This document shows, piece after piece, positions 47,952-56,181 of a stretch of DNA of 64,000 bases (position 1 is the first letter of the stretch; each line of letters opens with the position of its first letter). Location: contig NZ_LMUF01000062.1 in the NCBI RefSeq assembly GCF_009766085.1, positions 1 to 64,000 on the forward strand. The letters run 5' to 3'. Source of the DNA: Burkholderia sp. S171. GTDB lineage: Bacteria; Pseudomonadota; Gammaproteobacteria; Burkholderiales; Burkholderiaceae. A program made the translations under genes and the position numbers. The notes under the pieces are model-generated. The model made no database searches. It worked only from the letters and a program-made list of their open reading frames with translations, and had not been told where the DNA came from.

Positions 47952-48350
47952 TCAGTAAGCCCACCATCCGGGGCCCCACATGCCCCAGTTCCACGCGGCG
48001 TTTTCATTCATCTCCGCATTCATGCGCTCCTGGTTGATGAAGTTTTGTCGAATCTGTTCGCGCTTGTAGTTGTCCCACGCATTTTCGTCGCCGATATACA
48101 GGCAGCCACACGCATACGGGTCTGCGTATAGAAAGACGACTTTCCCGTCCTTGACCTTCTGAACGACACGATTCGGCGGTAGCGTCTGCAACTGCAAACG
48201 TTGTTGATCGGTCGTCACAGGGACTATGTGGAAGCCCGCCGCCGCCAAAAGGTCATTACGCTCGTTGGCTCGTTCGACAGGACTCGCACATCCGGCAATC
48301 AGAACGCTCGCACTCATTGCAATCAGAACAGTGGTCCATCTGAGTTTCAT
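47952..48350 (-). CDS. Small lipoprotein
   Basis: A 132-aa protein. Three consecutive ATGs occur (48356, 48353, 48350); the last has the best distance from AGAGGAAG. The signal ends in a lipobox SVLIAGC, so it should be lipid-anchored. The mature part has a VPVTTDQQRLQLQTLPPNRV segment, a YADPYACGCLYIG cysteine pair and a Trp-rich C-terminus (WNWGMWGPGWW). I do not recognise the family beyond similarity to other burkholderial lipoproteins. Confidence 0.7.
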   Translation of the reverse strand: MKLRWTTVLIAMSASVLIAGCASPVERANERNDLLAAAGFHIVPVTTDQQRLQLQTLPPNRVVQKVKDGKVVFLYADPYACGCLYIGDENAWDNYKREQIRQNFINQERMNAEMNENAAWNWGMWGPGWWAY

Positions 48351-48568
48351 CATCATCTTCCTCTTCGAGGATTCCTTAATATAAAAAAAACGGTGCGAAA
48401 AATTCTCATTGAAGATCAGGCTGCAATTACGGGCTTCGACGGGTGCCGTGCACAGGCGCAATTAAGCGCTTCACTACGAACGCCGGCCGCGCACACTTGG
48501 CGAAAAATAGAAAGTGGTGACCCAGGCTCTCACGCGGATCGCGCGCATTGCGGCTCCGGTGAGAGTCA

Positions 48569-48895
48569 TCACGAATGCTCGAATAGCGAAATTTTCTTTG
48601 CCTTGATCATGGATCTGACTTTCGACATGAACGAAGCACTAGGATCTTTAGTACATGCTTCGGCGACAGTCTCTCCGACCGGCTGAGCCGTATCGATCAC
48701 CATGCTGTCCGTTTCCTTGACGCCGAGCTTATCGACACCGGCAACCCAGTAAACCAGGGCAGGTCGATACTGTTCATCGACCGCGACATAGTCGGCGCAG
48801 CTCATTTTCGCCGGACTCATTTTCTTCGCCTGTGCGCTAGCTGCCTGAGCCGCGGCCAAGCAGATAACAATCACCAAGATTTTGGTAGATTTCAT
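48569..48895 (-). CDS. HdeA/HdeB-like periplasmic protein
   Basis: A 108-aa protein, start 48895. A signal peptide ends near ASAQ, and the mature part has MSCADYVAVDEQYRPALVYWVAGVDKLGVKETD and the second cysteine in EACTKD. It matches the protein of 18394-18720 along the whole length, including the KVRSMIKA tail. It would be a periplasmic acid-stress-type chaperone. Its promoter box at 49009-49026 has the same spacing as that of the paralogue. Confidence 0.8.
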   Translation of the reverse strand: MKSTKILVIVICLAAAQAASAQAKKMSPAKMSCADYVAVDEQYRPALVYWVAGVDKLGVKETDSMVIDTAQPVGETVAEACTKDPSASFMSKVRSMIKAKKISLFEHS

Positions 48896-48994
48896 AAAAC
48901 ATCCCATGACGTGAATAGGTGCCGATGCGTCGCAACCGCTAAATTTATAGACCCGGGCAACCCGCAATGTGCATGCCATCCGGTACCTCTGCGC

Positions 48995-49026
48995 ATCTTA
49001 AAAGCGCAGAGTTAGCCCAGTGTTAA
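48995..49026 (-). promoter_or_regulatory. Direct-repeat box and -10, second HdeA-like gene
   Basis: Minus strand: TTAACAC-N4-CTAACTC (49026-49009), 8 nt, TAAGAT (49000-48995). The leader of about 93 nt is close to that of the paralogue. Confidence 0.65.
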
Positions 49027-49202
49027 CAGCCGAAAATCGATTGGAACGGGGCTCCTGCCGCCTCGGGGTTCGCATCGACCACGTTCCGGTTATATGGTCG
49101 GATGGCCGCTCTTATAATAGCCGCATCGAAATCGGGTGCTCGTGCCGCGTGGACCGACCTTACTTCGCCGGATCCGCCGCGCGCCCACTGAGCGGGCGGT
49201 CA

Positions 49203-49703
49203 TCAGCTCACGCGAGCATGAATCGCCCGCGGCTGAGAGGTGCGCTCTTTCCTCGTTTGCTCCGACGCCGTTGCGATCAGCACTAACCGCCCCGTGCAAC
49301 GCGCCACGGCGTCGCTAGTCCGCTGCCTCCAGAAGCACCAGCTCGATTCCTGCCCCGCACCGATCACGACCATGTCGACGTCGAGTTCGTCCGCCGCACT
49401 GGCGATTGCGCGGCCGATACTCACGTGTTGCAGCGGCAAGATAAGGGTTTGCGCCGGCGTGTCGAGCGCGGCGCGTTCGATTACGTCCTTGCAGTGCTGT
49501 TCGACTGCATGCGCATGCTGGTCGATCGCGACGAGCAGGTCGCCGCAGCCATGTTCTCCCGCAGCCAGCGCCCACCACGGCATTGAATCCACCACATGCA
49601 ACAAGGTAAGCTGCGCGCCATTTTCACGCGCGCGGGCGATGCCCGCCGACAACGCTCCTGCGCTCAGATCTGGGCCAACTGCAACAAGTACGTGCTTGAC
49701 CAT
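49203..49703 (-). CDS. Universal stress protein (UspA family)
   Basis: A 166-aa single Usp domain. The start at 49703 is preferred (AAGG 9 nt upstream); 49721 is possible. It has the VKHVLVAVGPDLSAG first strand, the MVVIGAGQES segment in place of the GxHGR nucleotide motif, and a C-terminal GRLVLIA strand. The loss of the exact G-2x-G-9x-G pattern leaves ATP binding uncertain. The promoter has the direct-repeat box at 49755-49772. Confidence 0.75.
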   Translation of the reverse strand: MVKHVLVAVGPDLSAGALSAGIARARENGAQLTLLHVVDSMPWWALAAGEHGCGDLLVAIDQHAHAVEQHCKDVIERAALDTPAQTLILPLQHVSIGRAIASAADELDVDMVVIGAGQESSWCFWRQRTSDAVARCTGRLVLIATASEQTRKERTSQPRAIHARVS

Positions 49704-49740
49704 TTCGGGTGCCTTCATCAATCAGTTGTGTGTTGCCTGC

Positions 49741-49772
49741 ATGATCGGCTGCGAAACTTAGCGGTGAATGAG
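49741..49772 (-). promoter_or_regulatory. Direct-repeat box and -10, universal stress gene
   Basis: Minus strand: CTCATTC-N4-CTAAGTT (49772-49755), 8 nt, GATCAT (49746-49741), with a leader of about 30 nt to 49703. Confidence 0.6.
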
Positions 49773-49847
49773 CGCGACTGGTCCTGTCGCATCCCCGGAT
49801 GCGACGCACGCATGACGTCGACTATCATCGAGTCAAGGAGGGTCCAC

Positions 49848-49976
49848 ATGAATAAGCCGCCAAGGTCTCTGGCACTCGCGGTCGCGTTGACGTGCGCCGC
49901 ACCAGCAACCGACGCTCACGCACGAACCGTAAGCTATCCGTATGAAGTGATGTGCGTGGCGCCGCCCGCTATGTAG
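49848..49976 (+). CDS. Putative 42-aa exported peptide
   Basis: A short frame with a strong ribosome site (AAGGAGGG, 49834-49841). The product has a signal-like N-terminus (PPRSLALAVALTCAAPATDAHA) and a mature part of only about 16 residues (RTVSYPYEVMCVAPPAM). It could be a real small peptide or the start of a gene cut short by the TAG at 49974. The rest of 49977-50107 is empty. Confidence 0.4.
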   Translation: MNKPPRSLALAVALTCAAPATDAHARTVSYPYEVMCVAPPAM

Positions 49977-50107
49977 TCGATCTCTGCGGATGATCACGAC
50001 ACGTGTGACGTATCAATACCCGGTCGCAATGGCCCGTGCGGTCAATTCATTTGCGCGTTATTGATGTAATGTAATTGCAGCGGCGACAGGCGTATGAGAA
50101 AACGACC

Positions 50108-50782
50108 TCAAGCCTTGCTCGAACCGCCCAGCATGACGGTCCAGCCAAGGCCGCGTACATTGTGGACAACCGAGGGACCGAACTTCTTGCGCACCGAATG
50201 AATCAGCACATCGATCGCATTGCTCTCCACTTCCTTACCCCAGCCATATAGGCGGTCTTCCAACTGAGCGCGAGAGAAGATCGCGCCGGGGCGTTCGAGA
50301 AGCGCCAGCATCAACGCGAATTCGCGCGCCGATAGCACCGACGTCACGCCGTTACAGCACAGCGTGCGCTTGTCGAGATCGAGATTCAGGGAATCATCGC
50401 CGAGGCGCGACACCGCATAGCCCGCCTTACGCCGCAATACCGCGCGAATGCGGGCAAGCAGTTCGGGAACGTCGAAGGGTTTGAGGATGTAATCGTCGGC
50501 GCCGACGTCGAGGCCCTGCACTCGCGCATCCAGATCGTCGCGCGCGGTCAGGATCAGCACCGGCACCTTGTTGCCGGCCGCTCGCGAGGTTTTCAGCAAG
50601 TCAATCCCGCCCATGCCCGGCAAGCCGAGATCCAACAGCACGACCGTGTATTCGGCGGCCGCGATCGCCGCGCTGCCGGCGTTTCCGTCACGCACCCAAT
50701 CGACGCTGTAGTCCGCGTCCTGCAACGCACGCAGCAGACTTTGTCCGATCTGCAGGTCGTCTTCAACCAGTAGAACTCGCAT
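50108..50782 (-). CDS. OmpR-family response regulator (QseB/PmrA-like)
   Basis: A 224-aa regulator, start 50782. The receiver has acidic pair VEDD, phospho-acceptor D51 (LLDLGLPG) and K101. The winged helix has FALMLALLERPGAIFSRAQLEDRLYGW and KKFGPSVVHNVRGLGWTV. Its partner kinase is most likely the product of 51076-52398, the adjacent upstream gene. It is the best candidate for binding the nine direct-repeat boxes, because OmpR-family dimers read half-sites 11 bp apart. Residues 36-38 and the kinase-facing loop differ from the orphan paralogue at 21908-22564. Confidence 0.87.
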   Translation of the reverse strand: MRVLLVEDDLQIGQSLLRALQDADYSVDWVRDGNAGSAAIAAAEYTVVLLDLGLPGMGGIDLLKTSRAAGNKVPVLILTARDDLDARVQGLDVGADDYILKPFDVPELLARIRAVLRRKAGYAVSRLGDDSLNLDLDKRTLCCNGVTSVLSAREFALMLALLERPGAIFSRAQLEDRLYGWGKEVESNAIDVLIHSVRKKFGPSVVHNVRGLGWTVMLGGSSKA

Positions 50783-50972
50783 GATGTCGTTTCCACAGTA
50801 ACGTTTGGTGTCGTTGGCCGCCGCGCGAGGAACAGAAATTGGATTTCGATTCCAAGCCGAGCCCGCCAGTGCAGCCGCTGCGCGGGCACGGGTCATTTCG
50901 CATCATAACTGACGCGTGCCTGTGGCAGGCACCGCGCACATGGCGCACGCAATCCTGAGAGCAAAACACAAT

Positions 50973-51002
50973 AAAAAAGGCCGACCGCTCGTACGGTTGG
51001 CC
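50973..51002 (-). terminator. Terminator between kinase and regulator genes
   Basis: On the minus strand GGCCAACC and GGTCGGCC form a GC-rich stem (51002-50979) followed by TTTTTTAT. It lies 73 nt after the kinase stop and before the regulator, so the regulator needs its own promoter; a TATGAT lies at about 50907-50912. Confidence 0.75.
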
Positions 51003-51075
51003 AAAGGATTCTGGCTTACGCCGAAAGCCAACGATCTCAGGTTACACGCGGCGAATTAGAAGCGAGTTACTTCGT

Positions 51076-52398
51076 TCACGAGTCGGAAGATGCCGACGGA
51101 AATGCGATCGACGCGACAATTCCCGACTGCCCGTCACGGCGATTATGAAGACTCGCCACGCCGCCATATTTACTCGCGATCGCATCGACGATGGACAGTC
51201 CGAGGCCGCTCCCCTCGATTTGCGTATTCGCTCGAAAGAAGCGGTTGAACACCCGGGGCAGCAGCTCCTCCGCAATCCCGGGCCCCGTGTCGGTCACGTC
51301 TATCCAGACCATGTCCTCGCGCACCTGCACGCTCAGATCGACTTTGCCGCCATCCTGGGTGTAGCGGACCGCGTTGCTGACCAGATTGCGCACCGCCATG
51401 CCAACATCGGCTTCGATCGCGTGCACGAACGCGCTGGCCATTTCGTCAGCGCCAATATCGATGCCACGCGCCATTGCGGTCGGCAATATTTCGGCTACTG
51501 CGTTGACGACCACGGCGGGCACGTCCACCCGCGTCAGCATATCCGCTTGCAATGTCGCATCGGCACGCGCAAGCCTGAGCAGTTGCGTGATCAGACCACC
51601 ACTGCGTGTGATGCCGCCGCGTAGTTCGCGAAAGCGCTCCTGATTGCTGGGTGCGATATGCGGCTGCAAATTGTCCGCCTGCAGTTGAAGCGCGGTGAGC
51701 GGCGTGCGCAGTTCGTGCGCGGCGTCGGAAATAAACTTTCGTTCCGACTCGATGGAGTGTGCGAGCCGATCGATCATCAAATTGATCGAGTCGATGAAGG
51801 GACGTATTTCGATCGGCACGCCCGACGTCGACAATCGTTGAAAATGACTGACATCGATTTCCAGCACTTGCGCACCCAAACGATTCAACTTGCGCAACGA
51901 GCGGCGCACGACAAGCAGCACGGCAATCCACACCAGCGGCACGAGCACGATCATGGGCCAAAGCGTATTGACTGCACGCGCTTGCGCAAGCTCGCGCCGC
52001 ACCGCTGAGCGTTGTGCGACCTGAATCACCATCGACGGCTCACGCAGCGTGTAGATGCGCCACGCGTCGCCGTCAACGGCTGTGGTCACGAACCCCGCTG
52101 GCGCGTCACGCGGCAGCGCCAGGGACGGTTCAGTCGACCGGTAAGGCGTGGCCTGATCGTCCTTCCAGATCGTAATGACAATGTCGCGTTCCGGTTGCGA
52201 GCCACGCGCGGGAATGGTGGGCAGCGAATCTGCGAAAGCACCGCGCATGCGGCCGGCGACCTGTTCAAGCCGAAGGTCGAGCAACGCGCTCATGCCCGCT
52301 TTAGACAGCTGATACGAACTGACGCCCTGCACCACGCCGACGACGCTTGCTAGCACGCAAAGCGCGAGGACAAGCTGATTTCTTAGAGACTTGAGCAT
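51076..52398 (-). CDS. Sensor histidine kinase
   Basis: A 440-aa membrane kinase, start 52398. TM1 is at about residues 8-28 and TM2 at about 147-165, with a periplasmic sensor of about 115 residues between them. A HAMP-like stretch is followed by the dimerisation helix with H228 (AAHELRTPLTAL). The ATP domain has NLVSNAVRYT (N box), DTGPGI (G1), RFFR (F) and GSGLGLSI (G2). It belongs to the QseC/PmrB style of kinases. The regulator gene follows on the same strand, but a strong terminator stands between them. The signal is unknown; target genes point to envelope or acid stress. Confidence 0.87.
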   Translation of the reverse strand: MLKSLRNQLVLALCVLASVVGVVQGVSSYQLSKAGMSALLDLRLEQVAGRMRGAFADSLPTIPARGSQPERDIVITIWKDDQATPYRSTEPSLALPRDAPAGFVTTAVDGDAWRIYTLREPSMVIQVAQRSAVRRELAQARAVNTLWPMIVLVPLVWIAVLLVVRRSLRKLNRLGAQVLEIDVSHFQRLSTSGVPIEIRPFIDSINLMIDRLAHSIESERKFISDAAHELRTPLTALQLQADNLQPHIAPSNQERFRELRGGITRSGGLITQLLRLARADATLQADMLTRVDVPAVVVNAVAEILPTAMARGIDIGADEMASAFVHAIEADVGMAVRNLVSNAVRYTQDGGKVDLSVQVREDMVWIDVTDTGPGIAEELLPRVFNRFFRANTQIEGSGLGLSIVDAIASKYGGVASLHNRRDGQSGIVASIAFPSASSDS

Positions 52399-52617
52399 AG
52401 AGACGCAGAAGAAGTGTTTCGTCCAATGGTTGATTCGTGGACGCCGGGACACTCAATGCAACGCAAGAGACGGGTGAGACGGGCTCTTTTTGTGAAGTGA
52501 TTCTACACCCCGCGACCAGGCGCTTTCTGGCGTTGAAACCACGGCAAAGGCACACAACCTTTGCTGCGCGCCCACCGTTTGCAACGAGCGATAGACCTGC
52601 TCTGATTTAGCGATCGC

Positions 52618-52913
52618 TCAGTGCTCGCTATAGAACGACCTCATGCCGACGTCGTACAGCGAATGAATCCCGGTCCCGCTTTGCGATGCGCCGTCGGCGA
52701 CACCACGATAACCGGCGGATGCGTCGCCTTACCGGTCGACGATTGCTTCGGGAACCTGAATTCCCGCGGCGTCATCCGTGTTGTGGCCGAACTGTTCGAG
52801 CGGCGCGAGTTCGGCCTGCACCTGCGCGCGTCACCGCATCACACCGCGAACGAACACGCAAGACAAACAGCAGCGGCAATGGTTATGGTCATGGTTTAGA
52901 TCAGCGATGTCAT
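52618..52913 (-). pseudogene. DUF4148 gene, frameshifted and stopped
   Basis: Reading leftward, MTITIAAAVCLACSFAV ends in a stop, then VTRA. After a 2-nt loss the frame continues QVQAELAPLEQFGHNTDD and AGIQVPEAIVDR, then an in-frame TAA, then GDASAGYRGVADGASQSG to SFYSEH. This is the DUF4148 pattern broken at least twice. A ribosome site GGAGGG and an intact direct-repeat promoter remain upstream. The rest of 52399-53028 has no gene. Confidence 0.65.
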
Positions 52914-52978
52914 GACATTTCCCTCCAGTCGTGTTTTCTGGTCATTCGATGAGTCGGGTGTTCTCTGCCATGGATTTC

Positions 52979-53010
52979 ACTGTAAGGAATAAAAATTAGC
53001 GAAGAATGAG
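52979..53010 (-). promoter_or_regulatory. Direct-repeat box and -10, DUF4148 pseudogene
   Basis: Minus strand: CTCATTC-N4-CTAATTT (53010-52993), 8 nt, TACAGT (52984-52979). Confidence 0.6.
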
Positions 53011-53028
53011 CGGCCGTCTGGACGTGAG

Positions 53029-53298
53029 TCAGCGAGTCGCTGATGCGGCTGCAGCCTGCATTTCATAGCGCGCGTCCTGCATCAGCCGGATTGCGCGTCC
53101 AGCATGCCCACCCATGTCGTAGTCGTTGGCACGTTGCGCGGCGCGCATTCGTTCGATGGCTTGCTGCGCGTTGAAGTCGGCGGCTTCGATGTTCGGATGA
53201 CGGCTCATGAAATAGCCGTCGTCGGCGACCGCGCAGCCCGAGATCAGGGAAAGCGCGACGGCGGTTGCGGCAATCATTGTCAACTGTCTTTGCTTCAT
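53029..53298 (-). CDS. Small lipoprotein
   Basis: An 89-aa protein, start 53298. The signal peptide ends in lipobox SLISGC. The mature part (about 68 aa) has ADFNAQQAIERMRAAQRANDYDMGGHAGRAIRLMQDARYEM, a predicted helical stretch rich in Ala and Arg resembling DUF4398-like or Lpp-like small lipoproteins. It follows the 95-aa protein gene by 92 bp on the same strand and probably shares its promoter. Function unknown. Confidence 0.7.
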   Translation of the reverse strand: MKQRQLTMIAATAVALSLISGCAVADDGYFMSRHPNIEAADFNAQQAIERMRAAQRANDYDMGGHAGRAIRLMQDARYEMQAAAASATR

Positions 53299-53390
53299 GA
53301 TGCATGCTCCATTGAGGTGATGGAAGTCCGGCGTTCGGGTATGTCGCCTGCCCGTGGCGATTGATTCAGCACGTGGATCGGACGCATCTA

Positions 53391-53678
53391 TCAGCGCCAG
53401 TAGCCGTATCGGTATCCATATCCGTAGTGCCGATACCAACCGCGTGGGTGTCCGTAGTAGCCAACGACGACGGGCGGCGCATACATGGGCGGCGGCGGCG
53501 CGTAGTACACCGGTGGAGGCGGTGGTGCATAGACCGGAACCGGCGCGATGGGCACCGCGGCCACCATTGGCGCCATCGGCACCCCAACGCCGAAACCGAC
53601 GAATACATGAGCCTCGGCGGCGCTCACGAGGCCGACGCTTAGTGCGACGGCAAGTGCCGCCTGGCGAATTGCTTTCAT
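53391..53678 (-). CDS. Pro/Tyr-rich exported protein
   Basis: A 95-aa protein, start 53678 (AAGGAGAAC upstream). The signal peptide is cleaved near AEAH (residue 23). The mature part is low-complexity: Val/Ala/Pro (VPMAPMVAAVPIAPVPVY), then PPPPPVYYAPPPP, then a Gly/Tyr/Arg tail (YRHYGYGYRYGYW). Such short YGY-rich exported proteins are common in Burkholderiaceae and have no assigned role. The promoter has the direct-repeat box at 53745-53762. Confidence 0.72.
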   Translation of the reverse strand: MKAIRQAALAVALSVGLVSAAEAHVFVGFGVGVPMAPMVAAVPIAPVPVYAPPPPPVYYAPPPPMYAPPVVVGYYGHPRGWYRHYGYGYRYGYWR

Positions 53679-53730
53679 TTTGTTCTCCTTGACCTCCGGT
53701 GCAGCGCATTGACTGCCTCCGTTGACTTGC

Positions 53731-53762
53731 ATTCTGGTTATCGAAAATGAGGAAAGAATGAG
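53731..53762 (-). promoter_or_regulatory. Direct-repeat box and -10, Pro/Tyr-rich protein gene
   Basis: Minus strand: CTCATTC-N4-CTCATTT (53762-53745), 8 nt, CAGAAT (53736-53731), with a leader of about 45 nt. Confidence 0.62.
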
Positions 53763-53830
53763 CGCCTCATGACGTATCAAACGGACGATTGATCACAACG
53801 CGATGCATTTTCGGAGCGCCGGGAACGCCG

Positions 53831-53862
53831 CTCATTTCCAGCTAATTTGTGGTGCCTACGAT
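53831..53862 (+). promoter_or_regulatory. Direct-repeat box and -10, DUF3563-TerB operon
   Basis: Plus strand: CTCATTT-N4-CTAATTT (53831-53848), 8 nt, TACGAT (53857-53862). It is back-to-back with the box at 53745-53762, so one short region drives two divergent units. Confidence 0.65.
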
Positions 53863-53993
53863 CCATTCGTCGATGCACAGGTTCAAGTTGGAACCGCTAG
53901 TCAGACGCGAAAAACGCATTTGGCACGCATCGGACTGAAGCGATGACGCGGGCCGCCGGCCCGACATGCATCGCGCCACTCAAGGAGCACATC

Positions 53994-54179
53994 ATGTTTG
54001 CCGCACTTTTGGAAAAATTGGGGTCGTTGTTCGCGCCTTCTCACTGCGACGAACGCCGAGCGTATCTCGCGTCATCGTCCGATCTCGTGGATCCCGAACG
54101 TCGCATGCTTCATCTCGACAGCGGCGACTATCCGTTCAGTCTCCATTCGAGCGTCATACCGCGCGACAACGAACTCTGA
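53994..54179 (+). CDS. DUF3563 small protein
   Basis: A 61-aa protein, start 53994 (AAGGAG upstream). The pattern MFAALLEKLGSLFA, then ERRAYLASSSDLVDPERRMLHLD matches the DUF3563 family, short cytoplasmic proteins of beta-proteobacteria with no known function. It is followed 26 bp later by the TerB-like gene, which also has AAGGAG, so the two form an operon from the 53857 promoter. Confidence 0.72.
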   Translation: MFAALLEKLGSLFAPSHCDERRAYLASSSDLVDPERRMLHLDSGDYPFSLHSSVIPRDNEL

Positions 54180-54205
54180 ACGATTGACGGACAAGGAGAA
54201 CAGAT

Positions 54206-54655
54206 ATGCGCCACTATCAATGCGACAGCCCTGAAGCCGCGGCACGCATCGTCGCGGCATGCTTATTGTCGGACGGACACGTAAGCATGGACGAGATCGA
54301 AGCGCTCAATCGCCACGGCATCGAACGGCGATTGTCGTTGCACCCGCGTGAGTTCATGGCCGTCGTGCAGACACTGTGCGAAGACCTGACTTGCGCCACC
54401 TATCTGAATTGGGGCGACGCGTGCAGGCTCGATCCCGTCGTCGTCGCGCAACTCGCGGCCGACGTGCAGGATTGGGAAATTCGGCGTGACATCATCTGTC
54501 TATGCAAGGAAGCCATTCACGCGGATAGGCATATCTCCGAGGGAGAAGCCGGGTTTCTTCGCCTGTTGGGCGCTGCGTGGGAATTGCCCGAGCACATGGA
54601 TCGGGTGCGTCCACGCGAGGTGATCAGACTCGCGCGCGTATTGCGAGTGAAATGA
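54206..54655 (+). CDS. TerB-like protein
   Basis: A 149-aa all-helical protein resembling the TerB family (tellurite-resistance / metal-sensing fold). It has acidic repeats AACLLSDGHVSMDEIEAL and EAIHADRHISEGEAGFL, the two pseudo-symmetric D/E-rich segments of the family. A role in stress or metal response is suggested by family and by the shared promoter box, not shown directly. Confidence 0.68.
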   Translation: MRHYQCDSPEAAARIVAACLLSDGHVSMDEIEALNRHGIERRLSLHPREFMAVVQTLCEDLTCATYLNWGDACRLDPVVVAQLAADVQDWEIRRDIICLCKEAIHADRHISEGEAGFLRLLGAAWELPEHMDRVRPREVIRLARVLRVK

Positions 54656-55235
54656 CTGAAGGCACAGCAGTATCGTATGCACATGCTTCGTGCGATCCAC
54701 GACCTTTTGTCGATCGCGCAAATCTTTGAACATCTTCCCCCGTTGCCAGGCATCTGCCATCACGGAGTCTTATCGCACGCGAGCATGAAGCCATATCCTG
54801 GTTGTTGTATGACAGCGGGGCATATCGACAATCGGTATCGTTAAGACATCTTCCCGGAGGGTCGCCGGATAGAGGCAGAGGCGGCTCGCCACAGGACGGG
54901 GCGCCGATCGGTCGGCTGGCATCTCGTTCGGTGGCCTGTTGGTAGCGGTACTGTTCGCTGTCGCGTCAGATACTCCGTTGCGCAGTCGCTCGTCTTCGGG
55001 CGGACGCAACGCCGTACCGACGCCCCTTTTACTCGCCCGGATATGCCAGAGTTGCGTATGCACGGTTCGCCGTCCGACCACCGCCTTACCTTCCGACAGT
55101 CGTTGACGCACCCGGCCGCTCGATCACGTTGGCTGTGACGAGCTTCAACTTCGCAGGGGACGTTCTGTGGGATGCGCTAAATCCTCGCGATGAGATGCAG
55201 CGCGTCGGCGGATTGTTGATCCGCCATCCGGGCGT
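54656..55235. other. Gene-poor stretch before a broken gene
   Basis: 580 bp with no supported gene. A 113-codon minus-strand frame (54770-55111) has no family signature. The right end leads into the aldehyde dehydrogenase fragment without its 5' part. Confidence 0.4.
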
Positions 55236-55715
55236 GTGCCTCAGCTGTCACGGCAGGCCGCCAATGTCGAGCGCATCGTCGCCGAGACACTCGCCAAGGG
55301 CGCCACGGCATTGACTGGCGCACTCACAAAGGGCTCTTTTTTCGAACCGACGGTGATCACCGGCGTAACGCCGGGCATGGCAGCCTTCGATGAGGAAATC
55401 TTCGGTCCGGTCGCACCGATCACGACGTTTCGCACCGACGACGAAGCCATCGAACTCGCCAATGCCACGGAGTACGGTCTCGTCGCGGCCGTGGCATCAG
55501 CCAATCTTGCGCGCGCGCAAGCCGTAGCGGACCGGCTCCATTCCAGGGTCATCCATATCAACGACCAGACCGTGCTCCACGAGGTCTATGGTCCGATTGG
55601 CGGCGTTGGTGCGTCGGGTAACGGCTTCAATCACAGCACGCTGACCAACGCCGATCAGTTCAGCGAGTGGCAGTGGATCACGACCCGCTCGCAAATTCCC
55701 GCCTATCCATTCTGA
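55236..55715 (+). pseudogene. Aldehyde dehydrogenase, C-terminal fragment
   Basis: About 155 codons match the end of NAD aldehyde dehydrogenases of the benzaldehyde/vanillin type (FFEPTVITGV, EEIFGPVAPI, GASGNGFNHST, ITTRSQIPAYPF). The first two-thirds, with the NAD fold, the general-base glutamate and the catalytic cysteine, are missing. The reading frame is otherwise clean, so the truncation is fairly recent. Confidence 0.8.
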
Positions 55716-55898
55716 TCAGGCCACGCGCAGGCGCCCGAAACATCGCGTCTGCGCCGAACGTAGTGACGCCGTGCCCAACATGAACATGCTGCCCTGGCGG
55801 TTTTGCTTACCCAGCCGCAGCAAAATCGGCGCAAGCCCTTCCGGTTCTAGCTTCAGCAGAACCTCTACGTCAGGCACGATCGTGTGTAACGTCGACAT
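55716..55898 (-). pseudogene. N-terminal fragment of a small hypothetical protein
   Basis: The frame starting at 55898 reads MSTLHTIVPDVEVLLKLEPE and LAPILLRLGKQN, similar in style to the start of TIGR02391-type proteins (named from memory), then turns into unrelated sequence. It abuts the dehydrogenase fragment tail-to-tail, marking a rearrangement junction near 55716-55800. Confidence 0.35.
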
Positions 55899-56181
55899 CG
55901 CATTCCCCACTTCTGGCGAAGTGCGGCCAGGATGAGCGGCGAAACAGCCACTCGTTGCGGTGTCATTCCAAAGCCTGCCGTCAAACAAAACGCGAGAGGC
56001 GGCGCTAATTTAATGCTTCGCGGCAACCCGGACAGCAACCGAATCTCCCACTCAGGAGCGGATTTCGCCTCAACAATTTCAATTCGAACTGAATGACTAT
56101 GCGTGGCAATTCATGCCTCACTAAAGTAATCGTGATGTTGAGTCGTTAACCCATACCGTAACCTCTTCCCGCTTAGGAACT

